The notes below the pieces were generated by a model. The model made no database searches. It was not told the origin of the DNA and saw only the letters and a list, made by a program, of their open reading frames with translations. Of a stretch of 64,000 bases of DNA, positions 1 to 11,410 are shown piece after piece. This DNA comes from Dissophora ornata. Its lineage: Eukaryota > Mortierellomycota > Mortierellomycetes > Mortierellales > Mortierellaceae. How positions within the stretch are numbered: the stretch's first letter is position 1; each line of letters begins with the position of its first letter. The stretch lies in contig MU616640.1 in NCBI GenBank assembly GCA_025201705.1, positions 1-64,000 on the forward strand. The letters run 5' to 3'. The position numbers and the translations under genes are program-made.

Positions 1-1199
1 AAAAAAAGAGAGAGAGATGGTTCTTTTCATCAGGCAAGATGATATACCTCCAAAGTTACAGAAAAGACGAACTAATGTTGGGCTAGAAAAGGGAAGCGTG
101 AAAAAAATTCAACGAGGGACAGGAATGCCGTTTCTGTCAACTTTTCTGGTTGAATTTTTATATTGTAGTTTGTATTGCATTGCATGAAGACAAGAGCAAA
201 CGAGATCTCGAACAGATTATTGGATGGGAAGATGGTGGGGAGATGAGAATCGGGAGGGATTTAGCAACGACCAAAAGGACTAGGCATTTTCGAAAAAAAA
301 AAGGGGGATGGGGAACATGCGATTGATCCGCGGTTTATAGTTCCTTTTTGTTCTTGCGATACGAGTGCTGGAGACATTACGCGTCCATGCGATGGACGCG
401 AATAGTCCGAGGCCCTTTTCTTTCTTTCCCAGTATCGGAACATATCTCGGCAACATTCCTACGGTAACGAGTTCCAATTAGATTGAAAACTGGCCGCGAG
501 GGTGTACAGTACTTCAAAAAGTTCAGTTGCCGTGGGCAACACGCGCGTAACTTTTTGGAAAACGTAACCTTCAATGCAACCGCCTTATGGAAACGCAACC
601 TTCAATGCAACCACCCCCTCCTTTTTTTTTTTTTTCTTCTTTCACGTACCCATTTGTACTTTGGCTTTTTCGATCCAGTCGTCCGCTAAATAATGCGCGA
701 CGGCAACATCGAACCATTGGTCTACAGGGGCTCAGAAGACAAAACAAAAAGAACCACACACGTTAAGCGACGAACACAGAAATTATGCGCTCGAGTCGTT
801 TGAGACGGGGGGTGGGGATTGTCGCTCGCCCTCCTACTTTCTTTCAATACTTCCTCTCTTTGCTCCTTTCGTGTTTTCAATATTACAATTATCTCTCCTT
901 CCAGAACAGCCCATTCTGTTCCTCTTCCCATTCTCATCGTTCGCCCGTTTTCAAGGTTCTAACACAGTCCGCTGTCTCACGAAGACCCCCTTCTTCCTCT
1001 CTCTCCCCCCCCTCCTGCTCACCTTTAACGTTAATTGCTGTTTTTAGTGGGTCCTCCCCTTGTCATTTTTGTCCTCATGGCGTATATTCTCGCCCACTCC
1101 TTTAGTGGGGAGAAACAAGGACTTCTCCCCCTTGATGTCAGTTTTTGAATTCCTTCCTTTGCTCACAAACATTTCTATTGTTCATTTTTGGTCAAATGA
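1..1199. other. Gene-free left edge
   Basis: No convincing coding sequence is visible. The stretch has pyrimidine-rich tracts (about 820-1110), a T-run near 617-632 and a near-perfect 24 bp direct repeat (557-581 and 589-612). The missing first exons of the neighbouring SDR gene would be expected here, but no Rossmann glycine motif could be found in any plus-strand frame. Confidence 0.5.
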
Positions 1200-1202
1200 C
1201 AG

Positions 1203-2686
1203 ATCTACGAGGATCGAATCTATAAGCTGTCGATCAACTGTGCAAAAGAAGCCGTCAAGAAAAATGCAAAGGTCTTTGTGCAGCTGTCAACAGGTGACAT
1301 CTATGAAAGCAACGGAGTAAGTGTGATGTTTGTCCCAAATTTTCGGACGGCTTCAAAAAAGAAGGAAAACTTTAATTCATTTGCGAAACACTAAAACACG
1401 AAATTTTGTAGGCAGCGAGTAAAGAGGACTCAAAGACAAAACCGTGGAACGTTCTGGCCAAGTACAAGTTGAAGGTTGATGAGGAGTTACAAAACATGCC
1501 CGGGTAGGGAAAAAAAAAATTGTGATGAGCTCACGGCACGGACCCCTGTCACCCCTTTGACAGTTTCTTATCATTCCTTTTTCCTTTTTTGTTTCTTCTA
1601 GATTGAACTTGGTCATCTTGCGCCCTGCAGTGGTTTATGGCATTGGAGCGATGGGAGGCCTCAGTAAGTGTGCCTTTTTTTTTTTTTTTTTTTTTTCCTT
1701 TCCCCATCCTTGAGGGGAGTGTGCACGGTGCTCGACTCCCCTTCCCCTCAAATTGATCTCAATGAAAAATGACAGGACATGCAGGATATGCAATCTAAGC
1801 GCCTAACCATGCACATGCACACAAACAAAAAAAAACCACTAACCACCACTGTGTCAACATTCAATCTCCCATCCGTGCCTTTGTGCTCTGATCACTAAAA
1901 AAACAGCGCCTCGCCTGATATGCGGTCGCGTATACCAACATCTGAAGAAGAAGATGGAGTTCCTGTGGACAGAGGATTTGAGGATCAACACAGTTCATGT
2001 CCAAGATGTTGTACGTGCTGTCTGGAACACTGCTAATTGGTATGTAAGTTCCGACAACCCCAACCAAGGTGTACCCGTCATCTTTAACCTTGCAGACGAG
2101 AACGACACAAGTAAGTGTGAGAGGCCTCCGAGGAGCAAGGTGTACAGATGTGTCGCGATCTATCTTTTTTTTTTTCTGAACACGCTGTCTTCTCCATCTA
2201 TTCTTCAATTTTAGATCAAGAGGCGGTGAACACTCATATTAGGTCTATCTTTAATATCGAGACTGGATTCAAAGGATCGACTTTCTCAACCATTGCCGCG
2301 ACGGTATGTTAAAAAAAAACAAACACGATTTTAAAACGTTGCGCAACGAAAGTTAATTTCAAGGTGCACGCTGATTACTAACCTTCTCATTTCTCTTGAT
2401 GTTGACAACGTATTTCCAATAGTTGGATATGAAAGAAGTGACAGACGAGACAAACGATATGCATTTGGCACCCTGGTCAGATCTTCTGAAGGCGCACCAG
2501 ATCAAGGCGTCTCCACTGACGCCATATCTTGACAAGGAATTGCTCTGTAACAATGCACTGTCACTCGACGGGACCAAGATTTGTGTCACGACAGGGTTCA
2601 AGTACGACCATCCTAAACTCACAACCGAAAGTCTTCGCGAGGTCATTACAGACTTTCAGGAGATGGGCATCTGGCCCAAGGATTAA
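1203..2686 (+). CDS. Extended SDR / NAD-dependent epimerase-dehydratase, C-terminal part (5' end not found)
   Basis: Six exons can be joined in frame: 1203-1316, 1412-1503, 1602-1663, 1907-2110, 2215-2303 and 2423-2686, giving 274 residues before the TAA. All five introns have GT...AG ends with GTAAGT, GTAGGG or GTATGT donors. The first visible residues (IYEDRIYKLSINCAKEAV), then VFVQLSTGDIY, AKYKLKVDEEL and LRPAVVYGIG, match the extended SDR fold downstream of the nucleotide-binding segment in fungal NAD(P)-binding epimerase-like proteins; the substrate is unknown. The N-terminal Rossmann part (about 90-100 residues with GxxGxxG) is absent from the 1.2 kb upstream, and an in-frame TGA lies at 1197-1199. 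Either a long first intron places exon 1 outside the window, or the gene has lost its 5' end. A poly(A) signal follows at 2796. Confidence 0.75.
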
Positions 2687-2795
2687 AAGATAACATGAGA
2701 GGGGGGAGTAAATCACACGTCCGACATAGCTCGCCAATTGCGGAGGTAAGTCGTTTTCTATCGGAAATGGAGAACGACCGACGACCTGCGACATA

Positions 2796-2801
2796 AATAA
2801 A
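2796..2801 (+). terminator. Poly(A) signal AATAAA of the SDR gene
   Basis: Canonical AATAAA hexamer 110 nt after the SDR stop codon. Its use is inferred from position only. Confidence 0.45.
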
Positions 2802-2898
2802 ACGGAATCCCAGGACGCGAATTCTTTCCTCTGGATCAAGAAGCGCGCTTATATCACGCTCTATTCAAGTACATATTGTATTGTGCTTTCTTCCTCCG

Positions 2899-2902
<4 letters not shown>

Positions 2903-2956
<54 letters not shown>

Positions 2957-2998
2957 CTCTTTCTCTTTTCTCTATCTCTTTCTCTCTCTCTCTCTCTC
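2903..2998. repeat. (TC)n microsatellite
   Basis: A pure TC run spans 2903-2952 (25 units). An imperfect CT/TTC stretch follows, with a second pure run at 2980-2998. It lies between the convergent 3' ends of the SDR and F-box genes. Confidence 0.95.
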
Positions 2999-3168
2999 AC
3001 ACACTCTTTGTCTCTTCTATGTTCTCTGACTCAGTTACCAGTGAAAAAAAAAAGAATAAAAAGCAGGTTGTACTTCGAAGTATGTATTACATAAGATTAT
3101 GCATTGCTGGTAGTTCGGATGGACCCGCGTGCCGTCAATCTCCCTCTCTCTCTCTCAATCAACCCAAT

Positions 3169-4593
3169 CTATTTACAGTACTTTGGCGTGGCTGATCGTT
3201 CGTATTTGATTTGGCTCCATCGGAACATTTCCAGGTGCTTCATTCCTGCCAGGTTTCGAAGGAATGTCGTCAGGAATAACATGTTCCTCCTCCTCGCCAT
3301 TATATCATGCATCGTACTATGCTGTGGGTGAAGGTACCAGCCCTCTATCGCCATCGGGATCGCCTTGCCATTTTCACCCTCGCCTTCTCCCTTATCCGCA
3401 TAGCCACCCTCACGGTCGCTTTCAGCGTCCAGTAGATGCTCCGGGTCCGGTACGCCCTGATCTGGGTGAAACTCTAGACACAATACCTGCAGTTGAGAAC
3501 ATCCCCATGGTTTGCTCCACAGCCCATTCAAGATTTCTTCACGACTGGCTTTGAAAAGTCCAAAGGCATTGAAGATTTTGAGGTTCCAGCACTGAACCAG
3601 AATCTCCAGCAGGAAATTGATATCCAAGTGTATGAAGTTGCAAGCTTCGAGCTTCAGTTGCGTTAGGGTGGATGCATGGGCATTGATGGCACTAATGATG
3701 CGTCCCCCGAATCCGGCCAGATTTGCCCGAAACTTGACGAGTCCTGAGGTTTGGCAGCTCTGCAATAATTGCTCGTACTCCAGTTCAGTGTAGCTCAAAT
3801 ACTTGAGTGTGAGTGCCCGTACTTTTGGGCAGTGCTTACGGATGTTCTCCGTTAGTCGGGCTAGATCATAGTTTCCTTCCAGGATCACGGAGAGTTTGTA
3901 GAGGTTGGGGCAGCAGACCACAAGGTCTTCGAGTCGTGTGCTCTCAGCGTGGTTAATCCGGTAGGAGAGTTTGAGGAGATGCGGGAGAACCAGTTGCACT
4001 CTTCCTTGCCCCTCGTCGGAGAGGACCATGAAATCTCCAGGCCTGACGCCACAAATCGAGTACAGGCCTAATTTGGTCAACGTCCTAGCAACGGACCGCA
4101 GCACTTCAGCAAGACGTCCCTTCGACCCATCCCACGACAGGAGAGTCATCTCCTTCATTCTCGTGAACTGTGTAAGGCTCTCCACGTCCAGTGGATGTGC
4201 TAGCAATTTTCCATGCCAATAAAGATTCCTCAGCCCGTGGTTCAGCCGGACCAGATCCCACTGGCTCGATACATCGGAGATTCTCAAGTCTACCAGGTTG
4301 GTGCACTGAAAATAGCCTTCTTGATGTGCGAGATGGGCCTTGAAGCTCCGGATCAGGTGGCTATGGCGCCTGATCAGCTCCAAGGGAACTTTGTCGAAAT
4401 AGGCGCCATCGTACACGTACCAGAGAAGAGGAGTAAGTGTCTGATACCAGAACTTGCATACTAGGATACAGGCGTGTATTGTATGGGGTCTGCAGACACG
4501 GGGGCGGTGATCATTCGAGCCCGAGGGGGCGACCCACAGCGGAAGAAAGAATCCGACTCTAGCAAGGATCTCCGGGAGCTCGAGGGCATGCAT
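3169..4593 (-). CDS. F-box / leucine-rich-repeat protein
   Basis: Single-exon gene of 474 residues, ATG at 4593, TAA at 3169-3171. The N-terminus (HALELPEILARVGFFLP, then ACILVCKFWYQTLTPLLW at about residues 41-58) has the pattern of a fungal F-box: a short leucine-rich helix, then a conserved C-x-x-W region. The rest is a series of irregular leucine-rich segments (for example LVDLRIS, LTKLGLYSICG, LYKLSVILEG, LKIFNAFGLF) typical of F-box/LRR substrate receptors of SCF ubiquitin ligases. Binding to Skp1 and substrate recognition are known for the family; the target is unknown. An acidic glycine/glutamate-rich loop lies near the C-terminus (around residues 395-412). A purine-rich repeat sits just upstream of the start. 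Large F-box/LRR families are common in Mortierella-type genomes. Confidence 0.85.
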   Translation of the reverse strand: MHALELPEILARVGFFLPLWVAPSGSNDHRPRVCRPHTIHACILVCKFWYQTLTPLLWYVYDGAYFDKVPLELIRRHSHLIRSFKAHLAHQEGYFQCTNLVDLRISDVSSQWDLVRLNHGLRNLYWHGKLLAHPLDVESLTQFTRMKEMTLLSWDGSKGRLAEVLRSVARTLTKLGLYSICGVRPGDFMVLSDEGQGRVQLVLPHLLKLSYRINHAESTRLEDLVVCCPNLYKLSVILEGNYDLARLTENIRKHCPKVRALTLKYLSYTELEYEQLLQSCQTSGLVKFRANLAGFGGRIISAINAHASTLTQLKLEACNFIHLDINFLLEILVQCWNLKIFNAFGLFKASREEILNGLWSKPWGCSQLQVLCLEFHPDQGVPDPEHLLDAESDREGGYADKGEGEGENGKAIPMAIEGWYLHPQHSTMHDIMARRRNMLFLTTFLRNLAGMKHLEMFRWSQIKYERSATPKYCK

Positions 4594-5079
4594 TGGTTTC
4601 TACAAGGGCTGAGAAGAGAGGAGAGAGAGGAGAGAGAGGAGTGAGAGAAAGAGAAAGAGAGAGAGAGAGAGAGGCAAATTTTAAATTTACTTCACTCACC
4701 CTGGTAGAAGATTCCGTGGAAATAAGAGCCTGTGCATCGACCAGATCGATTCATCGGTCACATCCCCCACTTCCGGCAATGCGCGAGCAGTATTTTGTTT
4801 AGTTCTCTGTCCAAGAGAGCCGTTTATTCTTTTTTTTTACTTTGTCTTGATAATTCACGCTTCCACGTCAGGGAAAGAACGTGGAGTGATAAAAATACAA
4901 TGTCCAGATTAAAAAAGAGTTCAATGATTGATAAATAAAACTACAAAAAAGCAACGATGCGTGTGAAAAGTGTTGTATGCGTTCCTGAAACGAAATGAGA
5001 CAATAGGAAAAAAAAAATAACGATTGAGAGGTATCCTCATCACCGCTGCTATGGCGAACTATGTTCCATGTTCGTTTCT
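4594..5079. other. Intergenic between F-box start and RRM-gene stop
   Basis: Contains a purine simple repeat and T-rich DNA around 4830-4840. No gene is seen. It must hold the F-box promoter and the 3' end of the RRM gene (a TTTATT, read AATAAA on the minus strand, lies near 4823). Confidence 0.5.
4611..4673. repeat. (GA)n purine repeat
   Basis: Imperfect GA/GAGAGG repeat immediately upstream (on the minus strand) of the F-box start codon. It reads as CT-rich in the mRNA leader or promoter of that gene. Confidence 0.9.
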
Positions 5080-5625
5080 TTACTCGTCCCTGGAGTCATC
5101 GCGACGACGGAAAGAGCGATCGCCGCCCTCGTTGTTATCACGGCGACGGAAGGAGCGGTCGCCGTCATCCCTACGGGGACGGAACTGGCGATCACCTCTG
5201 CTATCTCTGTCTCTGTTGTTGTATTCACGGCGAGGGCGGTACTCTCCCTGGAAATCGCTACGGGGTCCACGCTCGCGGTCAGGGCGGTCAGGGCGGGCAT
5301 TGGCAGCATCGACACGGATCTCCCTGCCGTTGAGCTCACGACCATTGGCTTCCTGGATGGCCTTGTCGGCATCCTCCTCCTCGAGCTCGACGAATCCAAA
5401 GCCCTTGGTGCGTCCGTTGTGGTCCTTGGGGAAGTGGATGTCCTTAAGCTCGCCATACTGGGAAAAGAGCTCGGTGACCTCCTCGTCGGTGGTGCCCCAA
5501 GCGATGTTGCCGATAAAGAGCTTCTTGGTGGCATAGGCACGGGCAGCCATGGTGTTGGCGCCGAGAGCCATGGTCAAGCGAGGGGCGGCAAAAGCCATCT
5601 TGGTGAATGCAAGGAGTCCGGACAT
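5080..5625 (-). CDS. RRM RNA-binding protein with Arg/Asp-rich tail, probable mitochondrial
   Basis: Single exon, 181 residues. I chose the ATG at 5625 because it opens a presequence-like N-terminus (basic and hydrophobic, no acidic residues to about residue 33) and lies just inside a leader full of polypyrimidine. A longer frame to 5784 has no better start. One RRM follows: RNP2 is LFIGNI (about 36-41) and RNP1 is KGFGFVEL (about 74-81). The C-terminal 70 residues are Arg, Asp, Asn and Gly-rich with repeated FRRRD units. The layout resembles small glycine/arginine-rich RNA-binding proteins; several plant and fungal members act in mitochondria, and the presequence supports that here (inference). 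It is divergent from SelO, with 348 bp between the two start codons. Confidence 0.85.
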   Translation of the reverse strand: MSGLLAFTKMAFAAPRLTMALGANTMAARAYATKKLFIGNIAWGTTDEEVTELFSQYGELKDIHFPKDHNGRTKGFGFVELEEEDADKAIQEANGRELNGREIRVDAANARPDRPDRERGPRSDFQGEYRPRREYNNRDRDSRGDRQFRPRRDDGDRSFRRRDNNEGGDRSFRRRDDSRDE

Positions 5626-5973
5626 GTTGGTTGGTGATGAGGATGTGGGAGTGAAGGAAGGAAAGGACGGAATAGGAAAAAAATACTTTCTACGGTAAAT
5701 AAACAGGGGCTCGAGGCAAGGATCAACACCAGTCACTCTGCTCGAATTAAGGGGTTCAGTGGCCACACGCGCCAGGCGGATCAAACGAGCCCGCCCTGGC
5801 CTGGAGTCCAGGCATCAAACGAGCCCGTTCCTGCCCGGGCAAGATGCTTCAATTGTTCAATTGACGACAGGCGAAAAGGAGAAACGCCCGTGCAACTGCG
5901 CTTGACCGATCGATCACCTTGTGCTCGCTCGACCACACAAGCGCTGCACGGCTTCCTCCAACCCCGGTCCTTC
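5626..5973. promoter_or_regulatory. Divergent promoter between RRM gene and SelO
   Basis: The 348 bp between the two opposed start codons must carry both promoters. Both products have presequence-like N-termini. A near-duplicate motif (tcaaacgagcccg) occurs at about 5780-5792 and 5815-5827. Confidence 0.5.
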
Positions 5974-8471
<2,498 letters not shown>

Positions 8472-8583
8472 GCCTTGGAGTAGCAGGAGATATATCATCA
8501 CTTGTTTTTAGTCTCTGTTTTAGCCAGCATACACTTGTAAAATAGATTATTTATCAAATCAAAGTTATAGGGTTATGTTCCTC

Positions 8584-8589
8584 AATAAA
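8584..8589 (+). terminator. Poly(A) signal AATAAA of SelO
   Basis: Canonical hexamer 113 nt after the SelO stop. It lies at the edge of the decayed gene fragment on the other strand. Confidence 0.45.
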
Positions 8590-9010
8590 TGATCCGCGGT
8601 TGACTTCAACCGCTCCCACAGTTGCTTCATCATCGACACTCGATAGTTTTCTCGACAATGATCGATGCACACCCATTTTAGAAGTCCCTCAGTTGTAACG
8701 ACCCGATACAGGTTGCTGAAAATCCGCCCTTTATCGGCCACGTTCTAGTAGGACTCCAATTGCCTCAGATTAGCCCCTTCCAGCACCTCCAGCCTCTCCA
8801 AGCTAATTTCATCCGCAGGCAACTCGATCTTTGTCGTCGATGCTATTTCGTTGGTTCTTGATAGAGCTGGTGGTCTGGTTGATAATATTCCGACGGTGTG
8901 TGTTTCGAGACATCCAGAGTTTTCCTCATAGAATCGATTCCTTCCACAAGTTTGAAGTGCGCCAGCTGCGATCCTGGATGACGGCCAAGCGGTTCAGTGC
9001 CTTTTTGTTG
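8590..9010 (-). pseudogene. Decayed fragment of the tandem LRR-like family (39104-46296)
   Basis: Read on the minus strand, 8590-8800 translates as ERLEVLEGANLRQLESY, an in-frame TAG, then NVADKGRIFSNLYRVVTTEG and LKWVCIDHCRENYR. This aligns directly with DRMEVLKGADLRRLESY...NLYRIATAEG...KWVCNDHYRENYR of the intact gene at 39104-42488. The fragment also keeps the nucleotide stretch gaatcgattccttccaca (about 8931), matching the intact gene near 41335-41355. It covers the middle of the family only: the Cys/His cluster upstream and the LRR part downstream are missing. The stop codon and lost frame continuity make it a relic. It lies 30 kb from the living copies. Confidence 0.85.
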
Positions 9011-9592
9011 CATCTCAAGCATTTGAGCTTGCCAAATGCTTCCCGGAAATCACATCGAGTACCACTTCTGCAATGATATATGATCCTTAGCGGGACAACG
9101 CTACAAGTGTGCTCAATGAAAATGTGGATATATGGTCAATCAATCTCATCTCATCTTTTTTCTATCACAACACAAAGAGGATTACCTCTTGCACTATTGA
9201 CTCGATATGTATTCCTCTTTACTCTCTATTCTTTCGGTCTTTCTTTACAGCTTACTATTTAAAGTTTTCGTTTAGTCGGGAACAAAACGGTGTCTTTGCT
9301 GTTCATGATGACCTTTGCGTTCTCATAAACTTGCAGGATATCTTGCCAAAAAAGAACTGCGGGTTGACATGTCTTACTATCCAGTTGTGAAGGGATGTCG
9401 ATGGCGATGCTAGTTGAATGGGCATGGATAGTCTATGATTGCTATTCATTGTCTTGGCTAGTAGTATGTACCATGGTTACTGTGGTGAAGAGAGGCTGGA
9501 CTGAAGGGCCTTTTGTTGAAGCAGGGATGGTCGGGAAAGTCGGTTGAGGACAAAGGGTGATACACTCATGATTACCAATGGCGATGCAGCAT

Positions 9593-9629
<37 letters not shown>

Positions 9630-9734
9630 TGAGCTCTTCAAGGTTACAGGGATCATGACAATTTATACAAAGGGTGGTATATGTATACCGTTTGGCGAAA
9701 AGGGTTTTGTAAAACGGAAAGAAAGGGTGTTCGT
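9011..9734. other. Intergenic AT-rich spacer with 32-base T run
   Basis: No gene is recognised. A run of 32 T (9596-9627) lies 107 bp beyond the FTR1 stop; on the FTR1 strand it is an A32 tract. Confidence 0.6.
9596..9627. repeat. Homopolymer T32
   Basis: Thirty-two consecutive T, the longest homopolymer noted in the window. It could be a slippage tract or the A-tail of an old retroposed sequence; no target-site duplication was identified. Confidence 0.9.
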
Positions 9735-11194
9735 TCAGTCCTGCTTCTTTCCTGAAGACGCCAGTCCGCCGATGGGCGCTCGTCTTGGTACCATTGGAGT
9801 ACGATCTATCGTCACTGCAGGTCCTGTACTTGATGTAGCCGCAACAGTACCGTATCCATCATGTCGACGCGTCACACTTCCAGAAGCATCCTCCAATCCC
9901 CCTGCTAATGTTTGTTCGCTCGGATAACTCGACGATGACGCTATCACAGGTCGATAAGAGTCATCTCCATCATCATCGCCACTGATTCGACCATCCGCAT
10001 CTGATCCTAACAGTGGCCTCTCTGCATTTGCAGAAAGAGCCGCCACAATAGTAGGCTTCTCTCTCCTAGACTTTGACCGAATCAACCATGCGATGAGGAT
10101 CCCCCAGTAAAGGATATACGATCCTACTGTCCAGTACGAGGCAACATTACTCCATCCTACTAGTGCGTTCGCAACACTCCACCACCCAGCATCAGGTTGC
10201 TTTGGATCACAGCACTTGAGCGCCCAGAGGTTAACTCTCGGATCAAAGGTCCCTGCATCATCCGACTGTGCACCTGTCAACCTATTCCATCGATCCGCCT
10301 CGAATGCTGCAATTCCCTTGGCCACTAAACCAGCGGCGATCAAAAGCAACAAACATGTGGAGCCCACAAAGAATGGATGCAGTTTCATCTTGTTTCCTCC
10401 TCGGTAGATCGCAAACCCAATCAACAATCCTAAACCGGTTCCTGCAGCAACAGAGAAGGGAATGGCCTTGGGATCTGCATTGAACGTGACACCTCCGATG
10501 AACACGACTGCTTCGAGACCTTCTCGAAGAACGGTGACGAGGGGGAGCAAAAATAAGGCAAATTTGCGCGACCGATTCCCAAGTCCCTTGGCATTCTCGT
10601 CATCCATGGCCTTTGCTAACTTGTACTTCCACTTTTCTTGCATCTGGTTTGTTCGGAGCATGGCTACGCCCATGACTGTAATCATGAAGACGGCAATTAG
10701 AGAGAAACATCCAACCCAGATGCCTTCACTGGCAGCCCACAGGTTGGTTGCATACATGTTCCTACAGGCACGGATATGGTCATAATGATAGCCGGAGTGA
10801 GTGAGTGAGCTAGTATAGGATTTACTTACTGACACGAAATAAATTAGAAGGACCTACCATATCACAATAAATGCTGCTCCAATTGCAAGCGATATCAGCA
10901 GCCCCAGTCCGGTCCCTGCCCAGACCTAGTTCAGTTCATGATATATGGTTAGAGTTAAAGGAGGATTTAACGGTTATGAGTCCAACTGCTCTTGGTGTGA
11001 TATCAGAAAAACCAACGTAATATGTATGAGTAGTAGGCTTGTACCTGACGGGAGAGTCTCTTCCTCATTGCGACATCGTCTGTAATGACCTGGTTGAGAA
11101 ACGAGAGAAGCACGGAGACAATGATTGCAGCCTCGGCCACCTCCCGAAAGATGATGAAGAATATTGGGATCGAGAAGTAATCATGAGCCCCCAT
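9735..11194 (-). CDS. FTR1: High-affinity iron permease FTR1
   Basis: Three exons (11194-11045, 10925-10858, 10761-9735) give 414 residues. FTR1 imports Fe(III) across the plasma membrane, normally together with a multicopper ferroxidase (Fet3). Evidence: two REXXE iron-binding motifs, REVAE at residues 17-21 (canonical REGLE changed in the middle two positions) and REGLE at 152-156, each inside a hydrophobic helix; about seven predicted membrane segments; SEGIWVG and VWAGTGLGLLI, both typical of the family. The C-terminal tail (about 90 residues) is Ser/Asp-rich and cytoplasmic. Exon phases agree at both junctions (the Trp codon is split at the second). No ferroxidase gene is visible in the window, unlike many fungi where FET3 is divergently linked. 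The start is only 216 bp from the stop of the Wee1 gene, so its promoter is short or overlaps that gene's 3' UTR. Confidence 0.95.
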
Positions 11195-11410
11195 GGCTGT
11201 GCTTTACTGTTAATGTGTGAAGGTGTGAGAGTGTGAATGTGTGAATGTGAAAAGAAAGAAACTTTCTTTAAATGTCTGGAGTGGGAAAATTTAAGGTGGT
11301 CGTGTGTAATCGTTCAATGGGGACGTGCGGGCGGACGCGAGTACAAAGGTTGTCGACAAGAAAGTCTGACCTATTTTTATTAATCGCAATCATGAAGACG
11401 GCTATAGCAA
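11195..11410. promoter_or_regulatory. FTR1 promoter / Wee1 3' UTR with GT-rich repeat
   Basis: Short spacer carrying an imperfect gtgtga/gtgaat repeat at about 11213-11252, immediately upstream of FTR1. No clear WGATAA iron-GATA site was seen. Confidence 0.4.

Larger units (their letters stand above)
2687..3168. other. Intergenic: SDR 3' UTR and CT-rich microsatellite
   Basis: This holds the AATAAA of the SDR gene (2796-2801) and a simple repeat. No gene is supported. Confidence 0.6.

Noticed and set aside
785..1105. Plus-strand 106-codon frame
   Set aside because: Pyrimidine-rich low-complexity translation (Ser/Pro/Leu); no family resemblance.
5068..5637. Plus-strand 189-codon frame opposite the RRM gene
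   Set aside because: Antisense shadow of the Arg/Asp-rich coding region; no domain.
5890..5973. Upstream in-frame extension of SelO
   Set aside because: It begins with GTG, not ATG. The ATG at 5974 opens a normal mitochondrial presequence.
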